Shown piece by piece: positions 7,888 through 16,695 of a DNA stretch of 64,000 bases (its first letter is position 1; every line of letters starts with the position of its first letter). The translations under genes and the position numbers were made by a program. The stretch comes from Hamadaea flava (GTDB lineage: Bacteria > Actinomycetota > Actinomycetes > Mycobacteriales > Micromonosporaceae), in NCBI RefSeq assembly GCF_024172085.1, contig NZ_JAMZDZ010000001.1, positions 2,604,001-2,668,000 of the forward strand. Reading direction: 5' to 3'. Below the pieces are notes generated by a model. The model was not told the origin of the DNA. It searched no databases and worked only from the letters and a program-made list of their open reading frames with translations.

Positions 7888-8337
7888 ATGACCATCACCG
7901 ACCGCGCCGCGATCGAAAACGTCCTGCACGCCAGCGCCGAAGCCTGGGCCGCTGGTGACGGCACGGCTTACGGAGCCTGCTTCACCTCCGACGCCAGCTA
8001 CGTGACCTGGATCGGCACGCCCTACCACGGTTGCGACGAGATCGCAGCCTCGCACCAGGCACTGTTCGCCCAGTTCCTCAAGGGCACCAAGCTCGCCGTC
8101 GACATCGCCGAGATTCGCTTCTACGGGCCGGACGCGGCGGTGGTGAGCACGACCGGCGACGTCTACAAGGGAGCTCGGCCGGCTCCGGAGAAGTTCAGCA
8201 AGACACAGACCTACACCGTCGTCCGTGAGGCTGACGGGCAGTGGCGCATCGCCGCCTTCCACAACACCAAGCGCAAGCGGATCATGGAGGCGATCTCGTT
8301 CAAGTTCGCGCCGAAGACCGCGCCGCAGCCCCGCTGA
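7888..8337 (+). CDS. SgcJ/EcaC-like NTF2-fold protein
   Basis: A 149-aa cystatin/NTF2-like (SnoaL, DUF4440-type) protein: an N-terminal helix IENVLHASAEAWAAGDG, then the strand pair DASYVTWIGTPYHG and the closing strands TQTYTVVREADGQWRIAAFHN. The members of the SgcJ/EcaC group accompany biosynthetic and detoxification enzymes; the exact reaction is rarely known. AGGGAGAG lies before the ATG. It is paired divergently with the MarR regulator. Confidence 0.85.
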   Translation: MTITDRAAIENVLHASAEAWAAGDGTAYGACFTSDASYVTWIGTPYHGCDEIAASHQALFAQFLKGTKLAVDIAEIRFYGPDAAVVSTTGDVYKGARPAPEKFSKTQTYTVVREADGQWRIAAFHNTKRKRIMEAISFKFAPKTAPQPR

Positions 8338-8662
8338 TCGCCCGCGGATCGAACGCACCTACCACCGCCGTCAAGCCCGCCCTCGGACGACTCCCCTATC
8401 GTTCTGAGACACCGCACACCGCCGCACACGCGGCCTGAACTCGCGCTACCCCGCGAGTCAACCAAACCGGTTCGGTCCCTTCTGATCAACTCTTGCGGTT
8501 TCGGGCGCCAGCCACCCCACGTCGTCGGGCAAACGCCCTGATGCCTGAGGTCGGTACGCGTAGCGTTTCAAGCGTCAGCAGAAACCAAGGGCATTGCCCG
8601 TCGAGCCGCCGCCCGAATGCGCTGGTGTGCCGTGGGGTGCCCGCGCTGCGTACGGGGGAATC
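8338..8662. other. Intergenic with hairpin
   Basis: About 325 bases between two rightward genes. A hairpin with 7-bp arms (ACTCGCG, 8439-8445 and 8452-8458) may end the NTF2-like transcript. The remainder should hold the promoter of the GlcG/formaldehyde dehydrogenase pair, but no clear box is seen. Confidence 0.4.
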
Positions 8663-9073
8663 ATGAAGCAGACGAAGACGGCGACGCTTGAGGACGCACG
8701 GCGGGTGATCGCCGCCGGCGAGGAGCGCGCCCGCGAACTGGGCCAGCCGATGAACATCGCGGTCGTCGATTCCGGCGGCAATCTGATTGCACACGAACGC
8801 ATGGACGGCGCTTGGATCGGCAGCGTCGACATCTCGATCAACAAAGCGTTCACCGCTCGATCATTCGACATCGAGACGGAGGCGCTGGGCTCCAACTCAC
8901 AGCCAGGCAACCAGTTCTTCGGCATCCACACGTCCAACCACGGTCGCATCATGATCTTCGCTGGTGGCGTGCCGCTGCTGTCCGACGGCGAGGTCGTCGG
9001 GGCGGTCGGCGTCAGCGGCGGGGACGGCAAGCAGGACCAGACGGTGGCCGAGGCTGCGGCCAGCGCCTTCTGA
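8663..9073 (+). CDS. GlcG/HbpS-family protein
   Basis: A 136-aa GlcG/HbpS (DUF336) protein: LEDARRVIAAGEERARELG, PMNIAVVDSGGNLIAHERMDGAW and a Gly-rich C-terminus GEVVGAVGVSGG. The members bind heme or corrinoids, or act as accessory proteins of alcohol/aldehyde oxidation operons. It has no signal peptide. GGGGGAA precedes the ATG at 8663; an in-frame upstream ATG at 8594 lacks support. Its stop is 19 nt from the next start, so it is very likely co-transcribed with the formaldehyde dehydrogenase. Confidence 0.88.
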   Translation: MKQTKTATLEDARRVIAAGEERARELGQPMNIAVVDSGGNLIAHERMDGAWIGSVDISINKAFTARSFDIETEALGSNSQPGNQFFGIHTSNHGRIMIFAGGVPLLSDGEVVGAVGVSGGDGKQDQTVAEAAASAF

Positions 9074-9092
9074 GCGCGGAGGCATGATCAAC

Positions 9093-10307
9093 ATGGCAGG
9101 AAACAAGGCAGTTATCTACCAGGGGCCCGGCCAGGTCAGCGTCGAATCGGTGGACTATCCGAAGCTCGTGCTCGAACCGGGTCCCGGGGTTCCGGCCCTG
9201 AACGCCGACCGCCAGTGCCCGCACGGCGTCATCTTGAAGGTGGTCTCCACCAACATCTGCGGCAGCGATCAGCATATGGTGCGAGGCCGCACCACGGCGC
9301 CAGTCGGTCTCATCCTCGGTCATGAGATCACCGGCGAGGTGATCGAGAAGGGCCGCGACGTGGAGTACGTCAACGTGGGCGACCTGGTCTCGGTACCGTT
9401 CAACGTTGCATGTGGACGATGCCGCAACTGCAAGGAAGGCAAGACCGGCATCTGTCTCAACGTGAACACGCAACCCGGCGGCGCCTACGGCTACGTCGAC
9501 ATGGGTGGCTGGCGTGGCGGCCAAGCCGAGTACGTCATGATCCCGTACGCGGATTGGAATGTGCTGCGCTTCCCCGACAAAGACGAAGCGATGGCTCGCA
9601 TCCGCGATCTGACGATGCTCTCGGACATCTTTCCGACCGGCTACCACGGCTGCGTCACCGCCGGTGTCACCACGGGATCGACCGTTTACATCGCCGGCGC
9701 CGGTCCGGTCGGTCTGGCCGCCGCCACGTCGGCGTTCCTGCTGGGCGCGTCGACCGTCATCGTCGGCGATGTCAATAAGGACCGTCTTGAACAGGCCCGC
9801 AGCTTCGGTTGCGAGACCATAGATGTCAGTGACGGCGAGCCGAAGGATCAGCTTGCGCAAATCCTCGGCACGCCGGAGGTCGATTGCGGCGTCGACTGCG
9901 TGGGCTTCGAGGCACATGGACACGGCTCCGACGCGGGCAACGAAGCACCCGCGACGGTGCTGAACTCGTTGATGGAGGCCACCCGCGCGGGTGGCGCGCT
10001 GGGCGTCCCCGGGCTCTATGTCACCGGCGACCCGGGTGCCAAGACCGAGGAAGCCAAAGTCGGATCGCTCTCGATTCGGCTCGGCCTAGGCTGGGCGAAA
10101 TCCCACTCGTTCACCACCGGCCAATGTCCGGTCATGCGCTACCACCGGCATCTGATGATGGCGATTCTGAGCGGACGCACCAACATCGCCCGCAACGTGA
10201 ACGCCACCGTGATCTCACTAGACGAGGCACCGCAGGGCTATACCGACTTCGACCACGGCATGGCGAAGAAGTTCGTGCTGGATCCACACGGACTGGTCCG
10301 CTCCTGA
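9093..10307 (+). CDS. fdhA: Glutathione-independent formaldehyde dehydrogenase
   Basis: A 404-aa zinc-containing MDR enzyme oxidising formaldehyde with tightly bound NAD, without glutathione or mycothiol. Visible are the catalytic zinc region CGSDQHMVRGR and GHEITGEV, the structural-zinc cluster CGRCRNCKEGKTGIC, the long insert GGAYGYVDMGGWRGGQAEYV that marks this subfamily, and the NAD-binding GAGPVGLAAA. GGAGG at 9078-9082 is 10 nt from the ATG at 9093 but only 1 nt from the ATG at 9084, so 9093 was chosen. It is second in an operon with the GlcG-like gene. Confidence 0.93.
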   Translation: MAGNKAVIYQGPGQVSVESVDYPKLVLEPGPGVPALNADRQCPHGVILKVVSTNICGSDQHMVRGRTTAPVGLILGHEITGEVIEKGRDVEYVNVGDLVSVPFNVACGRCRNCKEGKTGICLNVNTQPGGAYGYVDMGGWRGGQAEYVMIPYADWNVLRFPDKDEAMARIRDLTMLSDIFPTGYHGCVTAGVTTGSTVYIAGAGPVGLAAATSAFLLGASTVIVGDVNKDRLEQARSFGCETIDVSDGEPKDQLAQILGTPEVDCGVDCVGFEAHGHGSDAGNEAPATVLNSLMEATRAGGALGVPGLYVTGDPGAKTEEAKVGSLSIRLGLGWAKSHSFTTGQCPVMRYHRHLMMAILSGRTNIARNVNATVISLDEAPQGYTDFDHGMAKKFVLDPHGLVRS

Positions 10308-10433
10308 GGCACGTTCATCCACTCGCACAGCGACTGGCGGGGCCGGGGCTCGGCAGGAGGACTGTCCCGCCGATCCTCGGCCCGTGACCGATCAGCACTG
10401 AGCGGGCGGCCTGCCCAGCCATGGGCTGATGAC

Positions 10434-10463
10434 GGCGGCGCGACCCCAGCGAGTCGCGCCGCC
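10434..10463. terminator. Bidirectional hairpin terminator
   Basis: GGCGGCGCGAC (10434-10444) pairs perfectly with 10453-10463 across an 8-nt loop, between the convergent formaldehyde dehydrogenase and TetR genes. Confidence 0.7.
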
Positions 10464-10541
10464 TACTTCAGGAACACCCCTTCCCGCCCGTTCCGCCGAA
10501 ACGCGGCATCGCCCGTGGCAGGTGGGTGCGCGAATGTCGTA

Positions 10542-11306
10542 TCACTGCTGCACATGTGCCTGGATGCCGTCGAGGATCCGGGCGAGTCCGAACTCGAAGC
10601 CGTCGAGCGAAGGCTCGTCCGCCAGGAACGCGGGGTCTTGCACGACCTCGGCGACGGCATTGAGGTGGCGGGAGCGCAGCTGGCTGTTCAGGAATGCGCG
10701 GACCGCGTCCGTCGTGCGCTGATGATCGGGATGCGCGCTGCGCAGCGCCTCCGGCGTCGGGATGTTGCGTCGGAGGTTTGCGCCATACCGGGCGTGGCTG
10801 TCGAGAAGGTACGCGCAGGTGAGCATCTGCGGCGCGGCCATGCCGGTCGGCTTGAGCACGGTGATGAGCGCGTCCAGCCAGGCCGCGTTGTGGGGCGTCA
10901 GCGGCACGGTCGCCGGCACGTCCAGCAGCCAGGGACGGGAGCAGAAGCGCTCGAAGAGCCTGCGGCACCAGACGGCCGCGGCCTCGCGCCAGCCATCGGT
11001 GGGCAGCGTGGGCGGCTCGCCCCAGGCGCGGTCGGCGACGAGCATGATGAGCTCTTCTTTGGAGGCGACGTAGCGGTACAGCGCGTTGGCGGTCACTCCG
11101 ATCTGGCCGGCGACCTTCGGTAGGGACGCGGCGGCGACGCCCTCCTCGTCGGCCAGTTTCGTGGCGACAGCGATGATCTCGTCGACGCTGTGGGCGGGCT
11201 TCGGGCCGCGGCGCGGCTCGGTGTCGACCACACCCCAGGCTGCGGCCAGGCCAGGCGGCAGCGCGTCCAGGTCGGCGGCGCGTTCGGGTGCCTTGCGTTG
11301 GCTCAT
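10542..11306 (-). CDS. TetR-family regulator
   Basis: A 254-aa TetR protein with an extended N-terminus, an HTH near residues 45-85 (SLPKVAGQIGVTANALYRYV, then SKEELIMLV) and a TetR_C-type ligand domain ending IQAHVQQ. ATG at 11306 has GGAGAGG at a workable distance; the ATG 9 nt upstream abuts it. It diverges from the membrane protein at 11368 over a TetR-like half-site pair and probably represses it. Confidence 0.9.
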   Translation of the reverse strand: MSQRKAPERAADLDALPPGLAAAWGVVDTEPRRGPKPAHSVDEIIAVATKLADEEGVAAASLPKVAGQIGVTANALYRYVASKEELIMLVADRAWGEPPTLPTDGWREAAAVWCRRLFERFCSRPWLLDVPATVPLTPHNAAWLDALITVLKPTGMAAPQMLTCAYLLDSHARYGANLRRNIPTPEALRSAHPDHQRTTDAVRAFLNSQLRSRHLNAVAEVVQDPAFLADEPSLDGFEFGLARILDGIQAHVQQ

Positions 11307-11338
11307 GACCTGCATCCTCTCCGAGATCCGAGAAGAAT

Positions 11339-11353
11339 TGTAGACGGCTTACA
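11339..11353. promoter_or_regulatory. Imperfect TetR-type operator
   Basis: TGTAGACGGCTTACA, a 15-bp imperfect palindrome with TGTA/TACA ends, within an AATTGT/ACAATT pair. It lies between the divergent TetR and membrane-protein genes. Confidence 0.5.
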
Positions 11354-11367
11354 CAATTGTTGTTACT

Positions 11368-12099
11368 GTGCATGCCGTGAACACTTCATCCCTTACACAG
11401 ATTCAGTACCCGGGCGGTGCCCGCCGCTGGGTCGGACTGGCCGCGATCGCCGGGGCAGTCTTCGCCATGGCCGAACTCCCCCTCTACTTCGTCGTCCCGG
11501 CCTGCGACCCCGCAGTCTGCGGCGTCGAGACCGGCAGCCCCATGTCGGACGGACTGATCCTGACCCGCACCCTCTTCAATTTCCTCGCGCTCACGCTGTT
11601 CCTGGTCTTCATGACCGGCGTCCGGTTCCTGATCACCCGAGCCGACGCCCGGTACGAGTGGTTCGGCGCGGTCGCCGGCACCGCGGGCGTCGCGTGGACG
11701 ATCATCGACATGGCCGCCAAGGGGCTCGAAGGCGGCAGCGCGATCAAGACCACCGAACTGATCGACCCGACTCGCACCGTCCCCACCTACCTGCTCTATG
11801 GCGCCATCACGCACTTGATGCTGGTCGTCTTCGGCCTCGCCTTCGGGTACGCGGTGCTGCGGTCCCGCGCGCTCGCACCATGGGTCGGCTGGTCGTCCTT
11901 CGCCATCGCCGCCCTGCACCTGGCCGCCGTGCCGTCGATGTACTTCGGCTTCAACTCCTCGGAGTTCTACGCCGCCAACGGCTGGGGCGCGGTCGCGATG
12001 TTCAACGGCACCGCAGCCATCTGGCTCGCAGCCGTCGGCGCAGCGACGCTCCGGAACCGGACTCCGGCACCGGCGACGCTCGCGTACGCCAACGCCTAG
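11368..12099 (+). CDS. DUF4386-like six-helix membrane protein
   Basis: A 243-aa integral membrane protein with about six hydrophobic segments: WVGLAAIAGAVFAMAELPLY, FLALTLFLVFMTGVRFL, the FGAVAGTAGVAWTIIDMA area, LLYGAITHLMLVVFGLAFGY, WVGWSSFAIAALHLAAVPSM and AAIWLAAVGAATL. It resembles DUF4386-type proteins of unknown function. The start is GTG at 11368 or the GTG at 11377; the ATG at 11372 is out of frame. Divergent from, and probably regulated by, the adjacent TetR. Confidence 0.7.
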   Translation: MHAVNTSSLTQIQYPGGARRWVGLAAIAGAVFAMAELPLYFVVPACDPAVCGVETGSPMSDGLILTRTLFNFLALTLFLVFMTGVRFLITRADARYEWFGAVAGTAGVAWTIIDMAAKGLEGGSAIKTTELIDPTRTVPTYLLYGAITHLMLVVFGLAFGYAVLRSRALAPWVGWSSFAIAALHLAAVPSMYFGFNSSEFYAANGWGAVAMFNGTAAIWLAAVGAATLRNRTPAPATLAYANA

Positions 12100-12107
12100 A
12101 CGGAGAA

Positions 12108-12145
12108 GGTGGCGGGTCGGGGCCTTCGAGCCCTGACTCGCCACC
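12108..12145. terminator. Hairpin terminator after the DUF4386-like gene
   Basis: GGTGGCGGGTC pairs with GACTCGCCACC with one mismatch, continued by GGGGC/GCCCT around a CTTCGA loop, starting 8 nt past the stop codon. Confidence 0.65.
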
Positions 12146-12268
12146 CGTGGATCGCCGACCGGCGTACACGGATGATGTGAAATGGCGCAGACAGGTGATG
12201 ACGTCGTCACTGGTGAGCAGTGATTTCCTTCCCGTGACCGGTGGGTGACGGTGTCGTAGGGTGAAGGG

Positions 12269-14173
12269 GTGGCGCCTGCCGCAGGTGCCCGAATGACCGA
12301 AGGTCACGAGGGCGCCGGGTCGACGGTGGGGACGCCGAGCCTTGGCAGGCTGGCGTCGGTGTTGGTGATACGCCCGTTTCGGCGGTTGTGGCTGGTGCTG
12401 GGTTTGTCGTCGTTGGGTGATTGGCTGGGCTTACTGGCGGCTCCCTCGTTCGCCACAGCACAGGTGGCGGCACCTGCCGCCAAAGGTGCGGCGTTCGGTT
12501 CCGTAATCGCGGTGCAGTTGCTGCCGGCCGTGGTGCTAGGGCCGCTGGCGGGGGTCATGGCCGACCGGTTCGATCGCAGATACACGATGGTGATCGTCGA
12601 TGTTCTGCGATTCTTGCTGTTCGCGTCGATCCCCACGGTCGGGCTGTTGGTGGACCGACCGGCGCTGGTGGTCGCATGGGCGGCAGGGGCGCTGTTTGTC
12701 GCGCAGGCCGCAGCGATGGTGTGGAACCCGGCCAAAGACGCGGCCGTGCCGAATCTGCTGTCACGCGAAGGGCTCGAGGTAGCCAACCAACTCACGCTGG
12801 CGACGACGTACGGCGTGGCTCCGGTACTGGCAGCCCTTGTTTTCGCGGCGTTGGCCAGGCTCCCAGGCCCCGGCGGTCTCGGCGGCGCCGATATCGCGCT
12901 GTACTTCGATGCGGCGACGTTCCTCGCCTCGGCTGTGGTGGTGTGGTTCGGGATCAGGCAGATCTCCGGCCGTGGTCGGCCAAGCGAGCGCGCGGCATCT
13001 GGCATGTGGCGCGACTTGGCAACCGGCGCCCGATATGTGGTCGCGACGCCTCTGGTGCGGGGCCTCATGGTGGGAGTTCTCGGGGCGTTCACAGGGGCTG
13101 GTGTCGTGGTGGGCGCCGCGAAGTTCTACGCCGGCTCGCTCGGCGGTGGCGACGCCACGTTCGCGATCTTGTTCGGGGTGCTGTTCGCCGGCTTTGGGGT
13201 CGGTATCGTCGCCGGGCCGATGGTCGTGCGTGGGCTGTCGCGTCGGCGCTGGTTCGCCGTGTCGATCGTGATGGCCGGTATGGCGGTGGCCGCCTTGTCG
13301 GTGGCGCCGCGTCTGGCTAACGCCGCTGTGATCGCGCTGGTGGCGGGGGCCGGTGCGGGTATGGCGATGCTGTCGGGAATCACTTTGCTAGGTAATGAAG
13401 TGCCCGACCGTCTGCGTGGGCGGGTGTTCGCGTTCCTGCAGACCGCCGTCCGGGTGTGCCTGATCGTGGCGATCTCGGCTTCGGGTGTTCTGGTCGGTGT
13501 CGGCTCGTCACGGCACTTTCGGATCGGGCCGGTGGGTGTCGAATTCTCCACCGCACGGGCGCTGCTGGCTGTTGCGGGTCTCTCTGGTGTCGGGCTGGGG
13601 ATGGCGGCCTTTCGGCAGATGGACGACCGGCCGGGTGTGCCGCTGCTGCGCGACCTGTGGGCCGTGCTGCGCCGGAGGTCGCCGGACGCACCGGCAGGGC
13701 TGTACGTCGTGATCTACGGACTGGATCCGCTGATGGCGACCGCCCACTACGGTGCGCTTGCCGCACGACTGCGGCAGCTGGGTTTACCGGTACTGCTTGC
13801 CGGGTCGCCAGCCGATTCGCGCATGATGCGAGCAGCGATGGCGCGAGGCGTTGTCGCCATCACTGGTCTGGCCCTGCCGACGCCAGGATCCGGCACGGCT
13901 GCCGCCGGGGTGCCGGTGCCCGATGACTGGACACCGCTTCAAGCGAAGCCCAGGCCAGACCTCACCGTATTCCTGTGCCGGCAGCCGGCGCGGGAGCAGC
14001 TCTCACGCGGCACGACGAACTCCGGTGCTGAGCAGGTACTGGTCCTCGACAGCGGACACGATCCAGCTGACCTCGCCGTCGAGATCAGCGCCCGCGTTGT
14101 CGAGTTGCGGCATGCCGCCAACTGTTCGGGGCGTGCGCGACAGGATCGCGAAGATGAGCCTCGTACAGGCTGA
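12269..14173 (+). CDS. MFS transporter fused to degenerate dTMP-kinase-like domain
   Basis: A 634-aa protein. Residues about 25-445 form a 12-helix MFS permease with the helix 2-3 loop GVMADRFDRRYTMVIVD. Residues about 475-610 resemble the thymidylate kinase domain fused to MFS permeases in related actinomycetes: LYVVIYGLD, then LAARLRQLGLPVLLAGSP, later RPDLTVFL and VLDSGHDPADLAVEISARV. The P-loop is gone: after GLD the sequence reads PLMATAHYGAL with no GKST, and the DRY-type segment is not seen. Kinase activity is therefore unlikely. Start is GTG 12269 or ATG 12293. A separate functional tmk must exist elsewhere. Confidence 0.8.
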   Translation: MAPAAGARMTEGHEGAGSTVGTPSLGRLASVLVIRPFRRLWLVLGLSSLGDWLGLLAAPSFATAQVAAPAAKGAAFGSVIAVQLLPAVVLGPLAGVMADRFDRRYTMVIVDVLRFLLFASIPTVGLLVDRPALVVAWAAGALFVAQAAAMVWNPAKDAAVPNLLSREGLEVANQLTLATTYGVAPVLAALVFAALARLPGPGGLGGADIALYFDAATFLASAVVVWFGIRQISGRGRPSERAASGMWRDLATGARYVVATPLVRGLMVGVLGAFTGAGVVVGAAKFYAGSLGGGDATFAILFGVLFAGFGVGIVAGPMVVRGLSRRRWFAVSIVMAGMAVAALSVAPRLANAAVIALVAGAGAGMAMLSGITLLGNEVPDRLRGRVFAFLQTAVRVCLIVAISASGVLVGVGSSRHFRIGPVGVEFSTARALLAVAGLSGVGLGMAAFRQMDDRPGVPLLRDLWAVLRRRSPDAPAGLYVVIYGLDPLMATAHYGALAARLRQLGLPVLLAGSPADSRMMRAAMARGVVAITGLALPTPGSGTAAAGVPVPDDWTPLQAKPRPDLTVFLCRQPAREQLSRGTTNSGAEQVLVLDSGHDPADLAVEISARVVELRHAANCSGRARQDREDEPRTG

Positions 14174-14268
14174 GGTTTGGGCGACCATCTTCCATGACTG
14201 CCCTTCGCCGCCGAGCCGGCGATTCACGTCCTCCGTTGTTGGTAGCCTTCGCGGACGTGGAGTCGCGA

Positions 14269-14955
14269 ATGATCCAGGTAAGAGATGCCGCGTTGCACCT
14301 GGGTGTGACGGGCCACGGACCTGACATCGTCGTCCTGACCGGTGGACCTGGTTGCGTGCAGTACCTGGAACACGACGAGATCTCGCCGCTGGGCTACCGC
14401 GCTTGGTATCCCGAACCGCGCGGCGTCGGCCGCTCGGGCGGCGGCCCGCACACGATGGAAGAAGCGATCGCGGACCTCGAAGGCATCCGTGCGGCGGTCG
14501 GTGTCGCCAGCTGGATCGTGGTGGGCCACTCCTGGGGTTGTGATCTCGCTGTGCGCTATGCGGTCGAACATCCGCAGGCGGTGACTGCGGTGGTCGGCAT
14601 TGCCGGTAAGGGTCCCCAGCGAGACCGCACCTGGTCCGCAGCGTACGAAGCCGGGAAGGCCACAGAACTTCCTGTCGACATCGACTGGGCTCCTGACGTG
14701 CACGCGGCTCTCAGCGACTCTTTCACCGAATGGATACATCGACCCGATCTGTGGCGCGGCCTCGCGGACTGCGCCGTACCGATGCATTTCATCGCCGCCG
14801 GGGACGACATCCGCCCGCCGTGGCCCCTAGCGCAACTCGCCGCGCTCGTTCCGCGCGGGAGGTTCTCCATCGTGCCAGGCGTACCGCATGACTTCTGGTT
14901 CACCCATCCCGATGTGTGGACTGAGACCGTCACGAATGCCTGCACCACTTGGTGA
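14269..14955 (+). CDS. Alpha/beta hydrolase, proline-iminopeptidase-like
   Basis: A 228-aa alpha/beta hydrolase. LTGGPGCVQYL carries the GGPG oxyanion motif of the proline iminopeptidase group; VVGHSWGCDLAVRYA is the nucleophile elbow (GHSWG), and VPHDFW supplies the likely catalytic His. The cap is short. ATG 14269 has GTGGAG upstream; in-frame ATG 14194 lies in non-coding-like sequence. It follows the MFS fusion in the same direction with a 95-nt gap, and converges with the PPOX gene. Confidence 0.82.
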   Translation: MIQVRDAALHLGVTGHGPDIVVLTGGPGCVQYLEHDEISPLGYRAWYPEPRGVGRSGGGPHTMEEAIADLEGIRAAVGVASWIVVGHSWGCDLAVRYAVEHPQAVTAVVGIAGKGPQRDRTWSAAYEAGKATELPVDIDWAPDVHAALSDSFTEWIHRPDLWRGLADCAVPMHFIAAGDDIRPPWPLAQLAALVPRGRFSIVPGVPHDFWFTHPDVWTETVTNACTTW

Positions 14956-14994
14956 CGGGCGCTTGTCGGCCTCGTTCATCACCACGGTGATCTA

Positions 14995-15408
14995 CTAGTG
15001 CGTCTTCTTGCTCTGGGTCGTCTGATGCTCGATGACCTTCGTCGGCGTGACGCGGCATACGACCCGCGTCTCGTCCGGGCGCACCTTCCACGGCACGCCG
15101 TCGTACGCCCGTGACAGCTCGTCGATCAACTCGACGCCGCCCTCCTCCACCATCGACACCGTGCCCCGGATCTCGACGTAGAAGTACGGATCGCCCGGGT
15201 CGTACGCGCACAAGCTGATCTGCGGATTCCGCTCCATGTTGCGCGCCTTCAGCCGGCCCCGGATCGTCGAGAACAGCACTTCGTCGCCGTCCGTACGCAC
15301 CCAGATCACGCTGGACTGCGGCGCGCCGCTCGGCCCGACCGTACTCAGGATCGCGAAGACCGGCTGGTTGAACAGCCGTCGCGCCTCGTCGCTCAGCTTC
15401 ATCGTCAC
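14995..15408 (-). CDS. PPOX-class (F420-type) pyridoxamine-phosphate-oxidase-fold protein
   Basis: A 137-aa split-barrel protein: FAILSTVGPSGAPQSSVIWV at the N-terminus, EVLFSTIRGRLKARNMERNP and the closing strand FYVEIRGTVSMVEEGG. This pattern matches PPOX-class proteins that bind F420 or FMN and reduce or shuttle cofactors. Actinomycetes that make F420 carry many. It is monocistronic, converging with the hydrolase. Confidence 0.87.
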   Translation of the reverse strand: MTMKLSDEARRLFNQPVFAILSTVGPSGAPQSSVIWVRTDGDEVLFSTIRGRLKARNMERNPQISLCAYDPGDPYFYVEIRGTVSMVEEGGVELIDELSRAYDGVPWKVRPDETRVVCRVTPTKVIEHQTTQSKKTH

Positions 15409-15558
15409 ACGGCCCAGCGTAGTGGCTGCGACTCACGGGTGTTCATCTGGTCGGTTGCTTGCGGAAGCGGTTGGCTCGCCACGCTGGTGCCGCCTGTGAG
15501 CAGTCAGTGACCCACCGCCGCCAGCAGAAGTGACGGCGATGGCGTCAATGCTCAGACG

Positions 15559-16695
15559 CTATTTCAGCGGCAGCCAGTCGGCAGGGTCGGCGGGATGGGC
15601 CAGCAGGACGACATCGGCGTACGCGGTCGTCGCGTCGCCATGATGGCCGGGGTACTCCACTACGGAACGCGTATCGCTGGCACCGAAGACGATGACGGCC
15701 GTTCCGTCGGCCGCCCGCCACGCTGGGTGGCCGTTGACGGTCGTGTTGGGCTCCCCATCGCGATCTTTGATCCGGCCCGACGGGTCGCCGGGGACGAACA
15801 TGACATCCACGATGAGGCCGATTTGGTATAGGTCGTCGTCCGGCTTGACCACCGTCCCGGCCGGTGCGAGTTGCACATCGGCCGACCATGCTTCGCCGTG
15901 GAATCCAGGTGTGCTGTAGATGTTGGTGCTCGTACGGGTCACCGTCATGCCCGCCAGCTTCCCTGTGAGCGTGAACGGCATACGCACTGCCTGGTCCTTC
16001 GTCAGCGTGACCGACTCCGCGACTCGGCGGGCGACCGCCGCCGCCTGCGCCGGGGTGGCACCGGCACTGCCCGCATAGGACACCCGAGCCCAGGCGTCCG
16101 GTGCGTATTGCCATCGGATCGCCGAGCAGGAGCCGGGCACCTGCGGGTCGGTGAGGCACTCGGCCGCGCCGCCGTTGACCGGCTCGGTGGGCTTGGCCAC
16201 GGCAGAGCTCGGCAGGCCGAGCGCCCCACCGGAGAAGTCGGTAAGGGGCCGATTCTTCGCCAGCACCGTAACGACGAGACCGATGTCCGGACCGCCGTTG
16301 ACGTAGGCCGCGTCATGGCCACCGAAGGTCTGCTGCCACGGTGTGATGTCGGCGTGCTGACCGCCGAGACCGGCCGGAATCCAGCCGACGTTCAGTGTCC
16401 GGCGCAGCGGGTCGAACTGCACCGGGGCCTCGGTGGCCGTCGAGGAGATCGCGGCGACGAGAACGGGGTTAGGCGGGCCACCGGCGATCGGAGGCACGGG
16501 CTGATCCGGGCCGCTCCCCGGCTGCAGCGCCGTGAACAATCCAACACCCGCGGCTACGGTGACTGCCGCGACTCCGGCCACGGCTCGTCTGGCGGCTCGG
16601 ATACGCCGACCCTTGGCGATCATCCCGATGGTGTCCGGAGTGGAGGATGGCGACTGGTAGCTGAGCGCTGCCCGCAGATCGTCAGTGGTCTTCAT
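15559..16695 (-). CDS. Membrane anti-sigma-factor candidate
   Basis: A 378-aa protein with a short cytoplasmic N-terminus (MKTTDDLRAALSYQ...RRIRAARR), one membrane helix (residues about 36-56, AVAGVAAVTVAAGVGLFTAL) and a long extracytoplasmic domain. Its ATG overlaps the stop of the SigE-type sigma gene by 4 nt, the usual arrangement for a cognate anti-sigma. No zinc-binding HxxxCxxC motif is visible, as is common in SigE-linked proteins of this form. GGGAGAAC precedes the ATG. Last gene of the 15.6-20.2 kb operon. Confidence 0.75.
   Translation of the reverse strand: MKTTDDLRAALSYQSPSSTPDTIGMIAKGRRIRAARRAVAGVAAVTVAAGVGLFTALQPGSGPDQPVPPIAGGPPNPVLVAAISSTATEAPVQFDPLRRTLNVGWIPAGLGGQHADITPWQQTFGGHDAAYVNGGPDIGLVVTVLAKNRPLTDFSGGALGLPSSAVAKPTEPVNGGAAECLTDPQVPGSCSAIRWQYAPDAWARVSYAGSAGATPAQAAAVARRVAESVTLTKDQAVRMPFTLTGKLAGMTVTRTSTNIYSTPGFHGEAWSADVQLAPAGTVVKPDDDLYQIGLIVDVMFVPGDPSGRIKDRDGEPNTTVNGHPAWRAADGTAVIVFGASDTRSVVEYPGHHGDATTAYADVVLLAHPADPADWLPLK

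Noticed and set aside
12269-14173. Calling the MFS fusion a bifunctional dTMP kinase
   Set aside because: The P-loop and catalytic segments are absent, so the kinase activity is not supported.
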